Source: Streptomyces sp. NBC_01275 (GTDB lineage Bacteria; Actinomycetota; Actinomycetes; Streptomycetales; Streptomycetaceae). Taken from it: DNA of 64,000 nucleotides. A model generated the notes under the pieces. It saw nothing but the letters and a program-made list of their open reading frames with translations, searched no databases and was not told the DNA's origin. This document shows, one piece after another, positions 53,463 to 61,391 of the stretch; position 1 is the stretch's first letter; each line of letters starts with the position of its first letter. The stretch spans positions 6,014,001 to 6,078,000 of the forward strand of contig NZ_JAPEOZ010000001.1 in NCBI RefSeq assembly GCF_026340655.1, in the 5' to 3' direction. The translations under genes were made by a program, and so were the position numbers.

Positions 53463-53580
53463 CCGCAGCGGGTTTGAGGGTGGTTGTCAGCGCGGCCAGT
53501 TGGCAGGGGCCGGTGGCGAGGTAGACGCAGGCGGAGCCTTCTTCGCTGTAGGTCGACTTCTGCCAGTTCGGTTCGGTCAT
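53449..53580 (-). pseudogene. Truncated DUF397 protein
   Basis: A 43-residue frame starting MTEPNWQKSTYSEEGSACVYLA, the N-terminal half of a DUF397 protein. After LATG the sequence diverges (PCQLAALTTTLKPAAVNRW), and the usual D(S)K-P...F...W(x)xFI ending is lost. It follows 11 bases after the C-terminal stub of an XRE/DUF5753 regulator, the normal order for the pair. It is therefore the remnant of a second WhiJ-like locus. A short functional variant cannot be excluded. Confidence 0.65.
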
Positions 53581-53591
53581 GCCTTCGTTCC

Positions 53592-53735
53592 TCAGATGTC
53601 TTCGACGATGCGGTGGATGAGGTCGCGGGAGTCGACGGGCTTCAGGGCGACCGCTTCCACGCGGTCCAGGGCGACGAGCCGATACTTCTCCAACTGGCCA
53701 GTAGCGTTCACGAGTTCGCCGGGTCCGGCCGCCGT
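53592..53735 (-). pseudogene. C-terminal stub of XRE/DUF5753 regulator
   Basis: The frame ends in YRLVALDRVEAVALKPVDSR and DLIHRIVEDI, matching the end of DUF5753 proteins (…fdrLraaALspaeSralI…). No helix-turn-helix or upstream DUF5753 sequence is present. Its frame is stopped further upstream near 53850 without reaching the HTH. The 5' part of the gene has been deleted. Confidence 0.5.
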
Positions 53736-53878
53736 CGTCTTGGACTGCGCCCCTAGCGCAGACCGGTCGTCATCGTCATCATGGTGGGCGAGGGAACGTC
53801 CCCGGGGGCCGTCGACGCGGAACGTCGCATCCGGGCCTGTGACTGTCTGTCAGGGGTTCCGGAGATCGGATCCCTCTC

Positions 53879-54007
53879 ATGGACATGATTCTTCTGTCAG
53901 TAGATGCCTTTCTCGGTGTCGTCACCGCTGCCTTGTCCTTGGCGGCGGAGATTCTTCGCGCGCGACGGCGCAGGCACACCCCGCGGCGTGAAGACCGTGC
54001 GGTGTGA
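53879..54007 (+). CDS. Possible small hydrophobic-basic protein, 42 residues
   Basis: MDMILLSVDAFLGVVTAALS followed by LAAEILRARRRRHTPRREDR. One predicted membrane helix is followed by a strongly basic tail. It lies in the otherwise empty stretch 53736-54020 and ends 13 bases before the stop of the convergent serine hydrolase gene. The start region has no convincing ribosome binding site, so it may be chance. Confidence 0.25.
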   Translation: MDMILLSVDAFLGVVTAALSLAAEILRARRRRHTPRREDRAV

Positions 54008-54020
54008 TGCGGAAAGCCGC

Positions 54021-55160
54021 TCAGAACGCGGCCTCGGCGATCCGCATCACGTACGGCAGTTCCGGAGTCCGGCCTGTCGGGTTGAGGGAGTACACCAAGA
54101 CCCGGCGCAGGTCGCGCGTGGCGAAGACGCCGCTCGTGTAGCCCGGGTACGAGCCGCTCTTGCCCCAGACTGTCGTGCCGTTCGGGAGGACCGTGCGTTC
54201 GAGGCCGCCGTAGGTGAACTGTCTGGTGCCGGTCACTCCCGTGGGGAGGGTGAAGAGGGTCTCCTGCTGGGCGGGTGGCAGGAGACGGCCCTGGTACAGG
54301 GCGGTGAGGAAGCGGGACAGGTCCGGGGCGTTGGAGATCATGCCGCCCTCGGCCCAGGCGTACGGGCTCTGGACGCTCACGTCGGTCAGCTCGTCCGAGC
54401 CCGAGCCCGGCTGCACTGTCGCTCCCCTTGTGTACGGCACCGGTATCGACCAGTCGTCCAGGGTCGGCACCGACGTGTCGCGCAGGTTCAGGGGGCGCAG
54501 GATGCGGGTGCGGACCTCGTCGCCGTACGAGTGGCCCGACACCTGTTCCACGATCAGGCCTGCGATGAAGTAGTTGATGCCGTTGTACTGGGTGACCTTG
54601 CCGGGCTCGGTCGGTTCGCCGCAGGAGAGGGCCGACTCCACCCACTCCCTCGGCGGGACGTCCTTCCTGGCGCACAGGGGGATCTGGAGACCGCTGGTGT
54701 GGCTGAGCAACTGGCCGACGGTGACGGGACGGTAGGAGGAGGGAAGGAGGCCGGGCAGCAGGTCCTGGACCGTGTCGTCCAGACTCAGGCGCTGCTCGGC
54801 CGCCAGCTGGAGTACGACCGTCGACGTGAAGAGCTTTGTGATGCTGCCGATGCGGAAGTGCGCGTCGGGGGAGGGGACCGAGGGGCCGGCGGTGTCCGTC
54901 CAGCGGCCGTCCCGTCCGGTCATGCGGATCAGGCCACCGGAGACGTTCGCGTCCGGTAGGCCGGAGAGGGCCGCCCGCAAGGCCGCCTTGTCCAGCGTCT
55001 GGTGCTGGTGTGTGCCGACGGCGGGCACCGCCCCGGCCGCCATCGCCGGTACGGCGTCGCCGACCGTGAGTACTGTCGCCAGGGCAGCGGTCGCCATCGC
55101 GAGGACCGCGCCTCGACTCCCCCTGCGTAACGATGAGAACGATGAGTTCGCCATGCGCAC
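54021..55160 (-). CDS. Secreted serine hydrolase, beta-lactamase/D-Ala-D-Ala carboxypeptidase family
   Basis: A 379-residue class C-like serine hydrolase. A signal peptide (GAVLAMATAALATVLTVGDAVPAMA) directs export. Catalytic motifs: SxxK as GSITK, YxN as YNGIN, and a KSG segment (WGKSGSYPGYTSG) as third motif. It resembles Streptomyces R61-type DD-peptidases and esterases, so it may act on cell wall peptides or small esters. Start ATG at 55160 or 55154. Single gene. Confidence 0.88.
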   Translation of the reverse strand: MRMANSSFSSLRRGSRGAVLAMATAALATVLTVGDAVPAMAAGAVPAVGTHQHQTLDKAALRAALSGLPDANVSGGLIRMTGRDGRWTDTAGPSVPSPDAHFRIGSITKLFTSTVVLQLAAEQRLSLDDTVQDLLPGLLPSSYRPVTVGQLLSHTSGLQIPLCARKDVPPREWVESALSCGEPTEPGKVTQYNGINYFIAGLIVEQVSGHSYGDEVRTRILRPLNLRDTSVPTLDDWSIPVPYTRGATVQPGSGSDELTDVSVQSPYAWAEGGMISNAPDLSRFLTALYQGRLLPPAQQETLFTLPTGVTGTRQFTYGGLERTVLPNGTTVWGKSGSYPGYTSGVFATRDLRRVLVYSLNPTGRTPELPYVMRIAEAAF

Positions 55161-55271
55161 CAGCTTCGCGCCGTACCGCAGGCCCCGGCATCAGGAAGAT
55201 CCCGGACCCGTCCCGGACCCGTCCCCGACCCAGCCCTGACACCGCCTCCGGGCGGCCCCGGCGGCGCGGGT

Positions 55272-56072
55272 TCAGCAGCCCCCCGCCCGCCGCGTGCTCA
55301 GCGTGATGTCGTCCATGCGGACGTCGTACGACGACGGGTTCGGGTCGGACTGGTACAGCTGCCAGCCCAGCTTCAGCTTGTCGAAGTGCGGGAACGTGAA
55401 GGCGTCCGTCGTGCCGCCGTGTCGGGTGGTGGAGACCGTGAGGTCCGACTGCTCCGTGCCGTTCAGGTACACCGTGACGCGGTTGTCCGTGGCGTCCAGG
55501 TGGAATTCGACGCACTGCCAGGCGCCGGCGGTGGCCGGGGACGAGGTGCGCCAGGACGTCCAGTCGCCGGTGGGGCCCAGGTCCGAGCCGACGCCCCAGA
55601 AGTTGCCCTGGTCGGTGGGGGCGTACTGGCCGCCGAGCGGGCGGACCAGAGTGGGGGAGTCGGCGCCCGACGCCTCGGCGATGGTCCAGTGGGCCCAGTC
55701 CGGAGCCGTGGGGAAGGCGTCGACGCGCAGGCGCAGACGGGCCCAGAAGCTGTTGCCGGGCGGGGTCAGGTCCGGGAAGACGAGGAAGGCGCGGCCGTTG
55801 GCCTCGGTGCGGAGGTGGAGTTCGCGGCCGGCGCCGCCCCTCGTGCTGGGCTCCACCGTCAGCGTGCCGTCGGACGTGTCCGTGGTCCAGCCGCGACCGG
55901 CCGTGACCGGGCCCAGGGGGAGGCGGTCGAAGGTCTCCCGCGCGAGGGTGGTGGGAGTGTGCGGGGTGTGCGGGGCGGGTGTCGCGAAGGCCGTGGGGGG
56001 TATCGCGAGCAGTGCGGCCGCCGCTGCCGAGAGCGCGGCGGCTGCTTTTCTCAGGAGTGCCAGGGGTGCCAT
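55272..56072 (-). CDS. Secreted concanavalin-like (Cip1/polysaccharide lyase-like) protein
   Basis: A 266-residue exported protein with signal peptide (LSAAAAALLAIPPTAFATP). The mature region FDRLPLGPVTAGRGWTTDTSDGTLTVEP...SFWARLRLRVDAFP...WQCVEFHLDATDNRVTVYLNGTE...KLKLGWQLYQ has the alternating beta-strand look of a jelly-roll, and the wording of strands resembles Cip1-like proteins. The C-terminus ends AGGC. It may bind or cleave a polysaccharide, but activity is unproven. Confidence 0.75.
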   Translation of the reverse strand: MAPLALLRKAAAALSAAAAALLAIPPTAFATPAPHTPHTPTTLARETFDRLPLGPVTAGRGWTTDTSDGTLTVEPSTRGGAGRELHLRTEANGRAFLVFPDLTPPGNSFWARLRLRVDAFPTAPDWAHWTIAEASGADSPTLVRPLGGQYAPTDQGNFWGVGSDLGPTGDWTSWRTSSPATAGAWQCVEFHLDATDNRVTVYLNGTEQSDLTVSTTRHGGTTDAFTFPHFDKLKLGWQLYQSDPNPSSYDVRMDDITLSTRRAGGC

Positions 56073-56161
56073 GGGAGCAGTCTGCGACGGCAGCCCCTTG
56101 CATCACAGCAGTCGCACGGGCAACTGGCCGGGTCGGGCCGCCAGTTGGCTTGAACTCTCAA

Positions 56162-56782
56162 CTATCGCTTGCGCTCGTCCTCGACTGGACGGCCGGCCCT
56201 GAGGATCTCCGCCACGTCAAGGGTGACCTTGGCGCCGATGGAGTCGGGGAGGGTGACCTGTTCGCCGGGGGCGTGGACGCGGTGATTGCCGTACTCGCTG
56301 TTGGCCGGGTCGGTCAGGACATGGAGGCGTTGGTGTTTGCGGTCGACGATGACGTACACGGGAACATCGGCGCCGGCGTAGGCGGCGACCTTGGTGCGCA
56401 GGTCGGACTGGTAGTTGCTGGATGTGACTTCCAGGACGAGACGGAAGGCGATGGGCTCGTAGCAGTTGTTCTCGACGAGGTGTTCTTGGACGTCGGCATC
56501 CACCAGCGCGAGATCCGGGATGGCGTAGTCCTCGGCGCCGCTGGGCAGCCAGAGCCCGATGCCCTGGAGCACCTTTGACTCCGCTCCGTGCAGTCCCGCC
56601 GCGAGGAAGGGGACCATGAGGTCGGTCAGGGCACAGGCGTGTGCACCATCCGGGGGCGGGGACATGAGGATCTGGCCCCCGATGATCTCGACGCGGTAGC
56701 CCGGGTTGCGATCCACGATGCGGTTCGCCTCCGCGATCAGCGGACGGTCGTCGTGGGGCCGCTCGACGGATGCTGCGGACAT
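56162..56782 (-). CDS. Uma2-family (DUF820) putative endonuclease
   Basis: A 206-residue protein of the Uma2 family, abundant in Streptomyces. The PD-(D/E)xK-like core is IPDLALVD, then FRLVLEVTSSNYQSDLRTKVAAYAGADVPVYVIVDRKHQRLHV, where the Asp, Glu and Lys would bind metal. The N-terminus contains YRVEIIGGQILMSPPPDG. The biological role of the family is unknown. Single gene, upstream of the sdh terminator. Confidence 0.88.
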   Translation of the reverse strand: MSAASVERPHDDRPLIAEANRIVDRNPGYRVEIIGGQILMSPPPDGAHACALTDLMVPFLAAGLHGAESKVLQGIGLWLPSGAEDYAIPDLALVDADVQEHLVENNCYEPIAFRLVLEVTSSNYQSDLRTKVAAYAGADVPVYVIVDRKHQRLHVLTDPANSEYGNHRVHAPGEQVTLPDSIGAKVTLDVAEILRAGRPVEDERKR

Positions 56783-56884
56783 CGCTTGCCTCCTGCTGGG
56801 CTGGTGTCGAGAGCATCATCGTAGGCCGGGGGGCCCGCACGTGTCCCGTCCCGCTGGTTTCACCCGATCGTGGCGCGGTACGCC

Positions 56885-56920
56885 CGAGGGCCCCGTCTCC
56901 ACAGAGAAACGGGGCCCTCG
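56885..56920 (-). terminator. sdh operon terminator
   Basis: CGAGGGCCCCGT (56885-56896) and ACGGGGCCCTCG (56909-56920) form a perfect 12-bp stem with 12-nt loop, 30 bases past the sdhB stop. It also lies after the Uma2 start region, so it acts on the sdh side. Confidence 0.88.
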
Positions 56921-56949
56921 CGCACGTACCGGAAAACGAATCCCAGACC

Positions 56950-57729
56950 TCAGAAGCGGCGCGTGATCAGCGCTCGCTTCACCTCCTGGATCGCCTTCGT
57001 GACCTCGATGCCGCGCGGGCAGGCGTCCGTGCAGTTGAACGTGGTGCGGCAGCGCCAGACGCCGTCGCGGTCGTTCAGGATTTCGAGGCGCTGCTCGCCC
57101 GCTTCGTCACGGCTGTCGAAGATGAAGCGGTGGGCGTTGACGATGGCGGCCGGGCCGAAGTACTGGCCGTCGTTCCAGAAGACCGGGCACGAGGACGTGC
57201 AGGCGGCGCAGAGGATGCACTTCGTGGTGTCGTCGAAGCGCTCGCGGTCCTCGGCCGTCTGGAGACGCTCGCGCGTCGGCTCGTTCGTGTCCTTCGTGAT
57301 GAGGAAGGGCATGACGTCGCGGTACGCCTGGAAGAACGGGTCCATGTCGACGACCAGGTCCTTCAGGACCGTCAGGCCCTTGATGGGCTCGACCGTGATC
57401 GGCTTCTCGGGGTTGAGGTCCTTGATCAGCGTCTTGCACGCGAGGCGGTTCTTGCCGTTGATCCGCATCGCGTCCGAGCCGCAGATGCCGTGCGCGCAGG
57501 ACCGGCGGAAGGTCAGCGTGCCGTCCAGGTCCCACTTGATCTTGTGGAGGCCGTCGAGGACGCGTTCCTTCGGGTCGATCTCCAGCTGGAAGTCTTCCCA
57601 GGTCGCTTCCGCCGAGACCTCGGAGTTGAAGCGGCGGATGCGGAAGGTGACCGTGATGTACGGGGAGTCGGCGAAGCCGGGCTCGGGGGCGCCGGCCGCG
57701 TCCGCCTTGTCGAGGGTCGGGGTTGCCAT
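56950..57729 (-). CDS. sdhB: Succinate dehydrogenase iron-sulfur subunit
   Basis: A 259-residue SdhB. The 2Fe-2S ligands are in RRSCAHGICGSDAMRINGKNRLACKT, and the 4Fe-4S and 3Fe-4S ligands in CILCAACTSSCPVFW and CRTTFNCTDACPRGIEVTKAI. It passes electrons from SdhA flavin to quinone through the membrane subunits. ATG at 57729 overlaps the SdhA stop by one base (TGATG). Last gene of the sdhCDAB operon. Confidence 0.96.
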   Translation of the reverse strand: MATPTLDKADAAGAPEPGFADSPYITVTFRIRRFNSEVSAEATWEDFQLEIDPKERVLDGLHKIKWDLDGTLTFRRSCAHGICGSDAMRINGKNRLACKTLIKDLNPEKPITVEPIKGLTVLKDLVVDMDPFFQAYRDVMPFLITKDTNEPTRERLQTAEDRERFDDTTKCILCAACTSSCPVFWNDGQYFGPAAIVNAHRFIFDSRDEAGEQRLEILNDRDGVWRCRTTFNCTDACPRGIEVTKAIQEVKRALITRRF

Positions 57730-59483
57730 CAGTACTTACGCTCCATCGGCTGGTAGCGGGTCTGGACGACCGGCTTGTAGTCGAGACGGATGGACTCGGC
57801 GCCGTCGTCGCCGACCTCGCGGTACGCCATGGTGTGGCGCATGAAGTTGACGTCGTCGCGGTTGGGGTAGTCCTCCCGGTAGTGACCGCCGCGGGACTCC
57901 TTGCGGGCCAGCGCCGACACCGCCATGACCTCGGCCAGGTCGAGCAGGTTGCCCAGCTCGATGGCCTCCAGGAGGTCGGTGTTGAACCGTCGTCCCTTGT
58001 CCTGGATCGAGACGTTGCGGTAGCGCTCGCGCAGCTCCGCGATCTTCTCGACCGCCGTCTTGATGGTCTGCTCGGTGCGGAACACCATGACGTTCGCGTC
58101 CATGGTCTCCTGCAGCTCGCGGCGCAGGACCGCCACCCGCTCGGTGCCCGTGGAGCTGCGCAGGTGCTCGACCTGGTCGATCACCTGCTGCGCCGGGTTC
58201 TCCGGCAGCTCGACGTACTCCGCCTTCTGGGAGTACTCGGCGGCGGCGATGCCGGCCCTGCGCCCGAACACGTTGATGTCCAGGAGCGAGTTGGTGCCCA
58301 GGCGGTTCGCGCCGTGCACCGACACGCACGCGACCTCGCCGGCCGCGTACAGGCCCGGGACGACGGTGGTGTTGTCGCTCAGCACCTCGCCCTCGACGTT
58401 CGTCGGGATGCCGCCCATGGCGTAGTGCGCGGTGGGCTGGATCGGGATCGGGTCCGTGTACGGCTCGATGCCCAGGTAGGTGCGCGCGAACTCGGTGATG
58501 TCCGGGAGCTTGGCGTCCAGCTGCTCCGGGGGAAGGTGCGTCAGGTCCAGGTACACGTGGTCGCCCTCGGGACCGCAGCCGCGGCCCTCCCGGATCTCCG
58601 TGTAGATCGAGCGGGACACGACGTCACGCGACGCGAGGTCCTTCATCACCGGCGCGTACTTCTCCATGAAGCGCTCGCCGTCCTTGTTGCGGAGGATGCC
58701 GCCCTCACCACGGGCGCCCTCCGTCAGCAGGATGCCCATGCGCCAGATGCCGGTCGGGTGGAACTGGAAGAACTCCATGTCCTCCAGCGGCAGCCCGCGC
58801 CGGTACACGGCCGCCTGGCCGTCACCGGTCAGCGTGTGCGCGTTCGACGTCACCTTGAAGAACTTGCCGGTGCCGCCGGACGCGTAGATCACGGCCTTCG
58901 CCTGGAAGACGTGGATCTCACCGGTGGCCAGCTCGTACGCGACCACGCCGGCCGACCGCTTGACGCCGTCGACCTCGGTGATCAGCTGGTCCAGGACGTA
59001 GAACTCGTTGAAGAACTCCACGCCCTCCTTCACGCAGTTCTGGTACAGCGTCTGAAGGATCATGTGACCGGTGCGGTCGGCCGCGTAGCAGGAGCGGCGG
59101 ACGGGCGCTTCGCCGTGGTTACGGCTGTGCCCGCCGAAGCGGCGCTGGTCGATCGTCCCGTCGGGCGTCCGGTTGAACGGCAGGCCCATCTTCTCCAGGT
59201 CGAGGACCGAGTCGATGGCCTCCTTCGCCAGGATCTCGGCGGCGTCCTGGTCGACCAGGTAGTCGCCGCCCTTGATCGTGTCGAAGGTGTGCCACTCCCA
59301 GTTGTCCTCCTCCACGTTGGCCAGCGCGGCGGCCATGCCGCCCTGCGCGGCGCCCGTGTGGGAGCGGGTGGGGTAGAGCTTCGTCAGCACGGCGGTGCGG
59401 CTGCGCTTCGTCGACTCGATCGCGGCGCGCATGCCCGCGCCGCCGGCGCCGACGATGACGGTGTCGTACTTGTGGATCTTCAT
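57729..59483 (-). CDS. sdhA: Succinate dehydrogenase flavoprotein subunit
   Basis: A 584-residue Sdh[17 protein letters not shown] binds FAD, and the covalent flavin His lies in [15 protein letters not shown]. Substrate residues are in the [21 protein letters not shown] and [12 protein letters not shown] segments. It oxidises succinate to fumarate in the TCA cycle at the membrane. Length and motifs are complete. Spacing to sdhD is 24 bases. Confidence 0.97.
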   Translation of the reverse strand: MKIHKYDTVIVGAGGAGMRAAIESTKRSRTAVLTKLYPTRSHTGAAQGGMAAALANVEEDNWEWHTFDTIKGGDYLVDQDAAEILAKEAIDSVLDLEKMGLPFNRTPDGTIDQRRFGGHSRNHGEAPVRRSCYAADRTGHMILQTLYQNCVKEGVEFFNEFYVLDQLITEVDGVKRSAGVVAYELATGEIHVFQAKAVIYASGGTGKFFKVTSNAHTLTGDGQAAVYRRGLPLEDMEFFQFHPTGIWRMGILLTEGARGEGGILRNKDGERFMEKYAPVMKDLASRDVVSRSIYTEIREGRGCGPEGDHVYLDLTHLPPEQLDAKLPDITEFARTYLGIEPYTDPIPIQPTAHYAMGGIPTNVEGEVLSDNTTVVPGLYAAGEVACVSVHGANRLGTNSLLDINVFGRRAGIAAAEYSQKAEYVELPENPAQQVIDQVEHLRSSTGTERVAVLRRELQETMDANVMVFRTEQTIKTAVEKIAELRERYRNVSIQDKGRRFNTDLLEAIELGNLLDLAEVMAVSALARKESRGGHYREDYPNRDDVNFMRHTMAYREVGDDGAESIRLDYKPVVQTRYQPMERKY

Positions 59484-59507
59484 CTGTGGTTTACCTCAGC
59501 CCCGTGC

Positions 59508-59990
59508 CTAGCGGATGTTCGGGTCGAAGGTGAAGATCACCAGCGTGCCCAGCAGGATGGTGAACACCGTGGCGGTGTAGAGCAGGCCCTTCAGCCACAG
59601 CCGGGTGTTCGCGCGCTCCGCGTAGTCGTTGATGACCGTGCGCAGGCCGTTGGCGCCGTGCAGCATCGCGAGCCACAGCATCAGCAGGTCCCAGACCTGC
59701 CAGAACGGCGAGGCCCAGCGGCCGGCCACGAAGGCGAAGCCGATCTTCGAGACGCCGCCGTCCAGCACCAGCTGGATCAGCAGGTGGCCGATGACCAGGA
59801 CGACCAGGACGATGCCGGAGAGGCGCATGAACAGCCAGGCGACCATCTCGAAGTTGCCCCGGGTGGACCTCGGGGTCTTCTTGGTGCGCTGACGCGGGGC
59901 CTCGATGAGGGGCGCAGGGTTGTCGACGCTGTAGAGGGGGCCGCCCTCGACGGGGCCGATCCCGGACGCGGTGGTTTCAGTGGTGGCCAT
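59508..59990 (-). CDS. sdhD: Succinate dehydrogenase membrane anchor subunit D
   Basis: A 160-residue anchor with a hydrophilic N-terminus and three helices: MVAWLFMRLSGIVLVVLVIGHLLIQLV, FWQVWDLLMLWLAMLHGANGLRTVINDY, and LLYTATVFTILLGTLVIFTF. His in GHLLIQ and the HGANGLR segment are candidate haem/quinone residues. It completes the membrane anchor with SdhC. Confidence 0.92.
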   Translation of the reverse strand: MATTETTASGIGPVEGGPLYSVDNPAPLIEAPRQRTKKTPRSTRGNFEMVAWLFMRLSGIVLVVLVIGHLLIQLVLDGGVSKIGFAFVAGRWASPFWQVWDLLMLWLAMLHGANGLRTVINDYAERANTRLWLKGLLYTATVFTILLGTLVIFTFDPNIR

Positions 59991-59995
59991 CGGTC

Positions 59996-60376
59996 TCAGC
60001 TCCCGAACAGTTCACGAGCGGCGTGTCCGAGGACGGGGTAGATCGCCCCGAGCATCAGCACCAGCCACAGGCCTACGACGCCCCAGAGCATCTGCTTCTG
60101 GTAGCGGGGGCCCTGGGACCAGAAGTCGACGGCGATGACGCGCAGGCCGTTGAGCGCGTGGAAGAGGATGGCGGCGACGAGGCCGTACTCCAGTACGGCC
60201 ACGATCGGCGTCTTGTACGTGGCTACGACCTTGTCGTAGTCCTCGGGGGAGACACGCACGAGAGCGGTGTCCAGCACGTGTACGAACAGGAAGAAGAAGA
60301 TGAGGACGCCGGTGACTCGATGAGCCACCCAGGACCACATTCCTTCCCGGCCGCGGTACAGCGTTCCAGCCGGCAC
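59996..60376 (-). CDS. sdhC: Succinate dehydrogenase cytochrome b556 subunit
   Basis: A 126-residue anchor from ATG/GTG at 60376. Its first helix is WVAHRVTGVLIFFFLFVHVLDTALV, with the signature HRxTG and a haem His (FVHVLD). It then has VLEYGLVAAILFHALNGLRVIAVDF and GVVGLWLVLMLGAIYPVL. First gene of the sdhCDAB operon. SdhC and SdhD together hold haem b and bind menaquinone. Confidence 0.92.
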   Translation of the reverse strand: MPAGTLYRGREGMWSWVAHRVTGVLIFFFLFVHVLDTALVRVSPEDYDKVVATYKTPIVAVLEYGLVAAILFHALNGLRVIAVDFWSQGPRYQKQMLWGVVGLWLVLMLGAIYPVLGHAARELFGS

Positions 60377-60605
60377 GGAAGAACCCTCCGGGAGCGGGGA
60401 TTGGGGCCTGCCGGCTTCGGCGTCGGACGGGCCCGGCCGGGTACGGTCCTCCGGCCCCCAGCATCGTAGCGACGCGCTGGCGCTGGGTTTAAGCCGGGCC
60501 TACCTGTGTGATCAAACTGGCACGCGTATGGGTGAGCTTTGTGGCATCTGGGGTGGGGTGTCCGGTTATTTGGCGGGTGCGGCGGCGTGGTGGCCGGTCG
60601 CGCCC

Positions 60606-60620
60606 CGCGGCGGAGCCGCG
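60606..60620. repeat. CGCGGC-gga-GCCGCG hairpin, common Streptomyces intergenic element
   Basis: A 6-bp inverted repeat lies 5 bases beyond the uraD-like stop, in a segment (ccccgcggcggagccgcg...cagccccgcgcccct) that resembles a frequent dispersed repeat of streptomycete intergenic DNA. It may serve as terminator for the uraD-like gene. The remaining 60377-60605 gap holds the sdh promoter region, with no clear -10/-35 visible. Confidence 0.55.
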
Positions 60621-60624
60621 CATG

Positions 60625-61203
60625 TCACAGCCCCGCGCCCCTGAGGAGGTTGACCAGACGTCCTCTTGCCAGGCGGCGGAGTTCTTCCGCCACCACCACC
60701 CGCTCGTCCTCCGGATCGTTCGCCAAACGTGACCGGATGGCCGCCAGGAGATGGTCCAGGACCTCGTTCGGCGCCAGTCCGTCCACACAGATGACGAACA
60801 CGTGTCCGAATCTCGCCTCGTATGCCGCGTGTGCCGCGCCCAGTGCCATGTGGGCCGCCTCGTATGTGTCGTCCGGCAGGGTCGGCAAGGTCTCGCCTGC
60901 CAGGGCCTCCGCGAGGTCGCCCGCCGTCAGGTCGTAGGCCGCCTCGTCGGACGCGGCCAGGAGGGCGTCGAGGGTGGGGTAGGGGCGGTGGTCCGCGAGG
61001 CGGCGGGCCCAGCGGATGCTGCGGAGGCGGCTGAGGAGGATGTGGTGGGCCTCGTCGGCGGGTGCGGCGTTGAAGCCCTCCAGAGCGCCTTCCGCGGCCC
61101 CCTCCGGAGGCGCGGGCGGCGAGGTCCGGGTCTGTGCCGGTATGGGGAGGCGAGTGGCGGGGTGGGAGAGACGGTGCGGAGGCAGCGTGGATCCTCGAGT
61201 CAC
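60625..61203 (-). CDS. OHCU decarboxylase-like protein (uricase pathway)
   Basis: A 192-residue member of the 2-oxo-4-hydroxy-4-carboxy-5-ureidoimidazoline decarboxylase family. Family motifs: GFNAAPADEAHHILLSR, and FVICVDGLAPNEVLDHLLAAIRSRLAND followed by EELRRLARGRL. The catalytic His of the family is expected near the N-terminal helix (DEAHH). UraD converts OHCU to S-allantoin in purine degradation. No other purine catabolic gene is adjacent. The start may be further downstream, since the first 40 residues are low-complexity Pro/Ala/Arg. Confidence 0.82.
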   Translation of the reverse strand: MTRGSTLPPHRLSHPATRLPIPAQTRTSPPAPPEGAAEGALEGFNAAPADEAHHILLSRLRSIRWARRLADHRPYPTLDALLAASDEAAYDLTAGDLAEALAGETLPTLPDDTYEAAHMALGAAHAAYEARFGHVFVICVDGLAPNEVLDHLLAAIRSRLANDPEDERVVVAEELRRLARGRLVNLLRGAGL

Positions 61204-61391
61204 GTGTGGTGTGGCAGGGGATGCAGTGAAGTGTGTGACGACATGCGGACGACACGTTATCGAGACCGGTCATGACGTGTCCGATGGATGCCCGAATTTC
61301 ACCCGAACGAGAGAGTTTCAGAACCGATGGAGGCACCGGGGATGAACTCCTTCGGCGGGCATCGGGCGTGTCGCCGTCGTAGGTTGACGGG

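Noticed and set aside
50914..54020. Prophage or integrative element with attachment sites
   Set aside because: No integrase, excisionase, replication or structural gene is present, and no tRNA-derived direct repeat. Only IS debris and gene stubs are seen.
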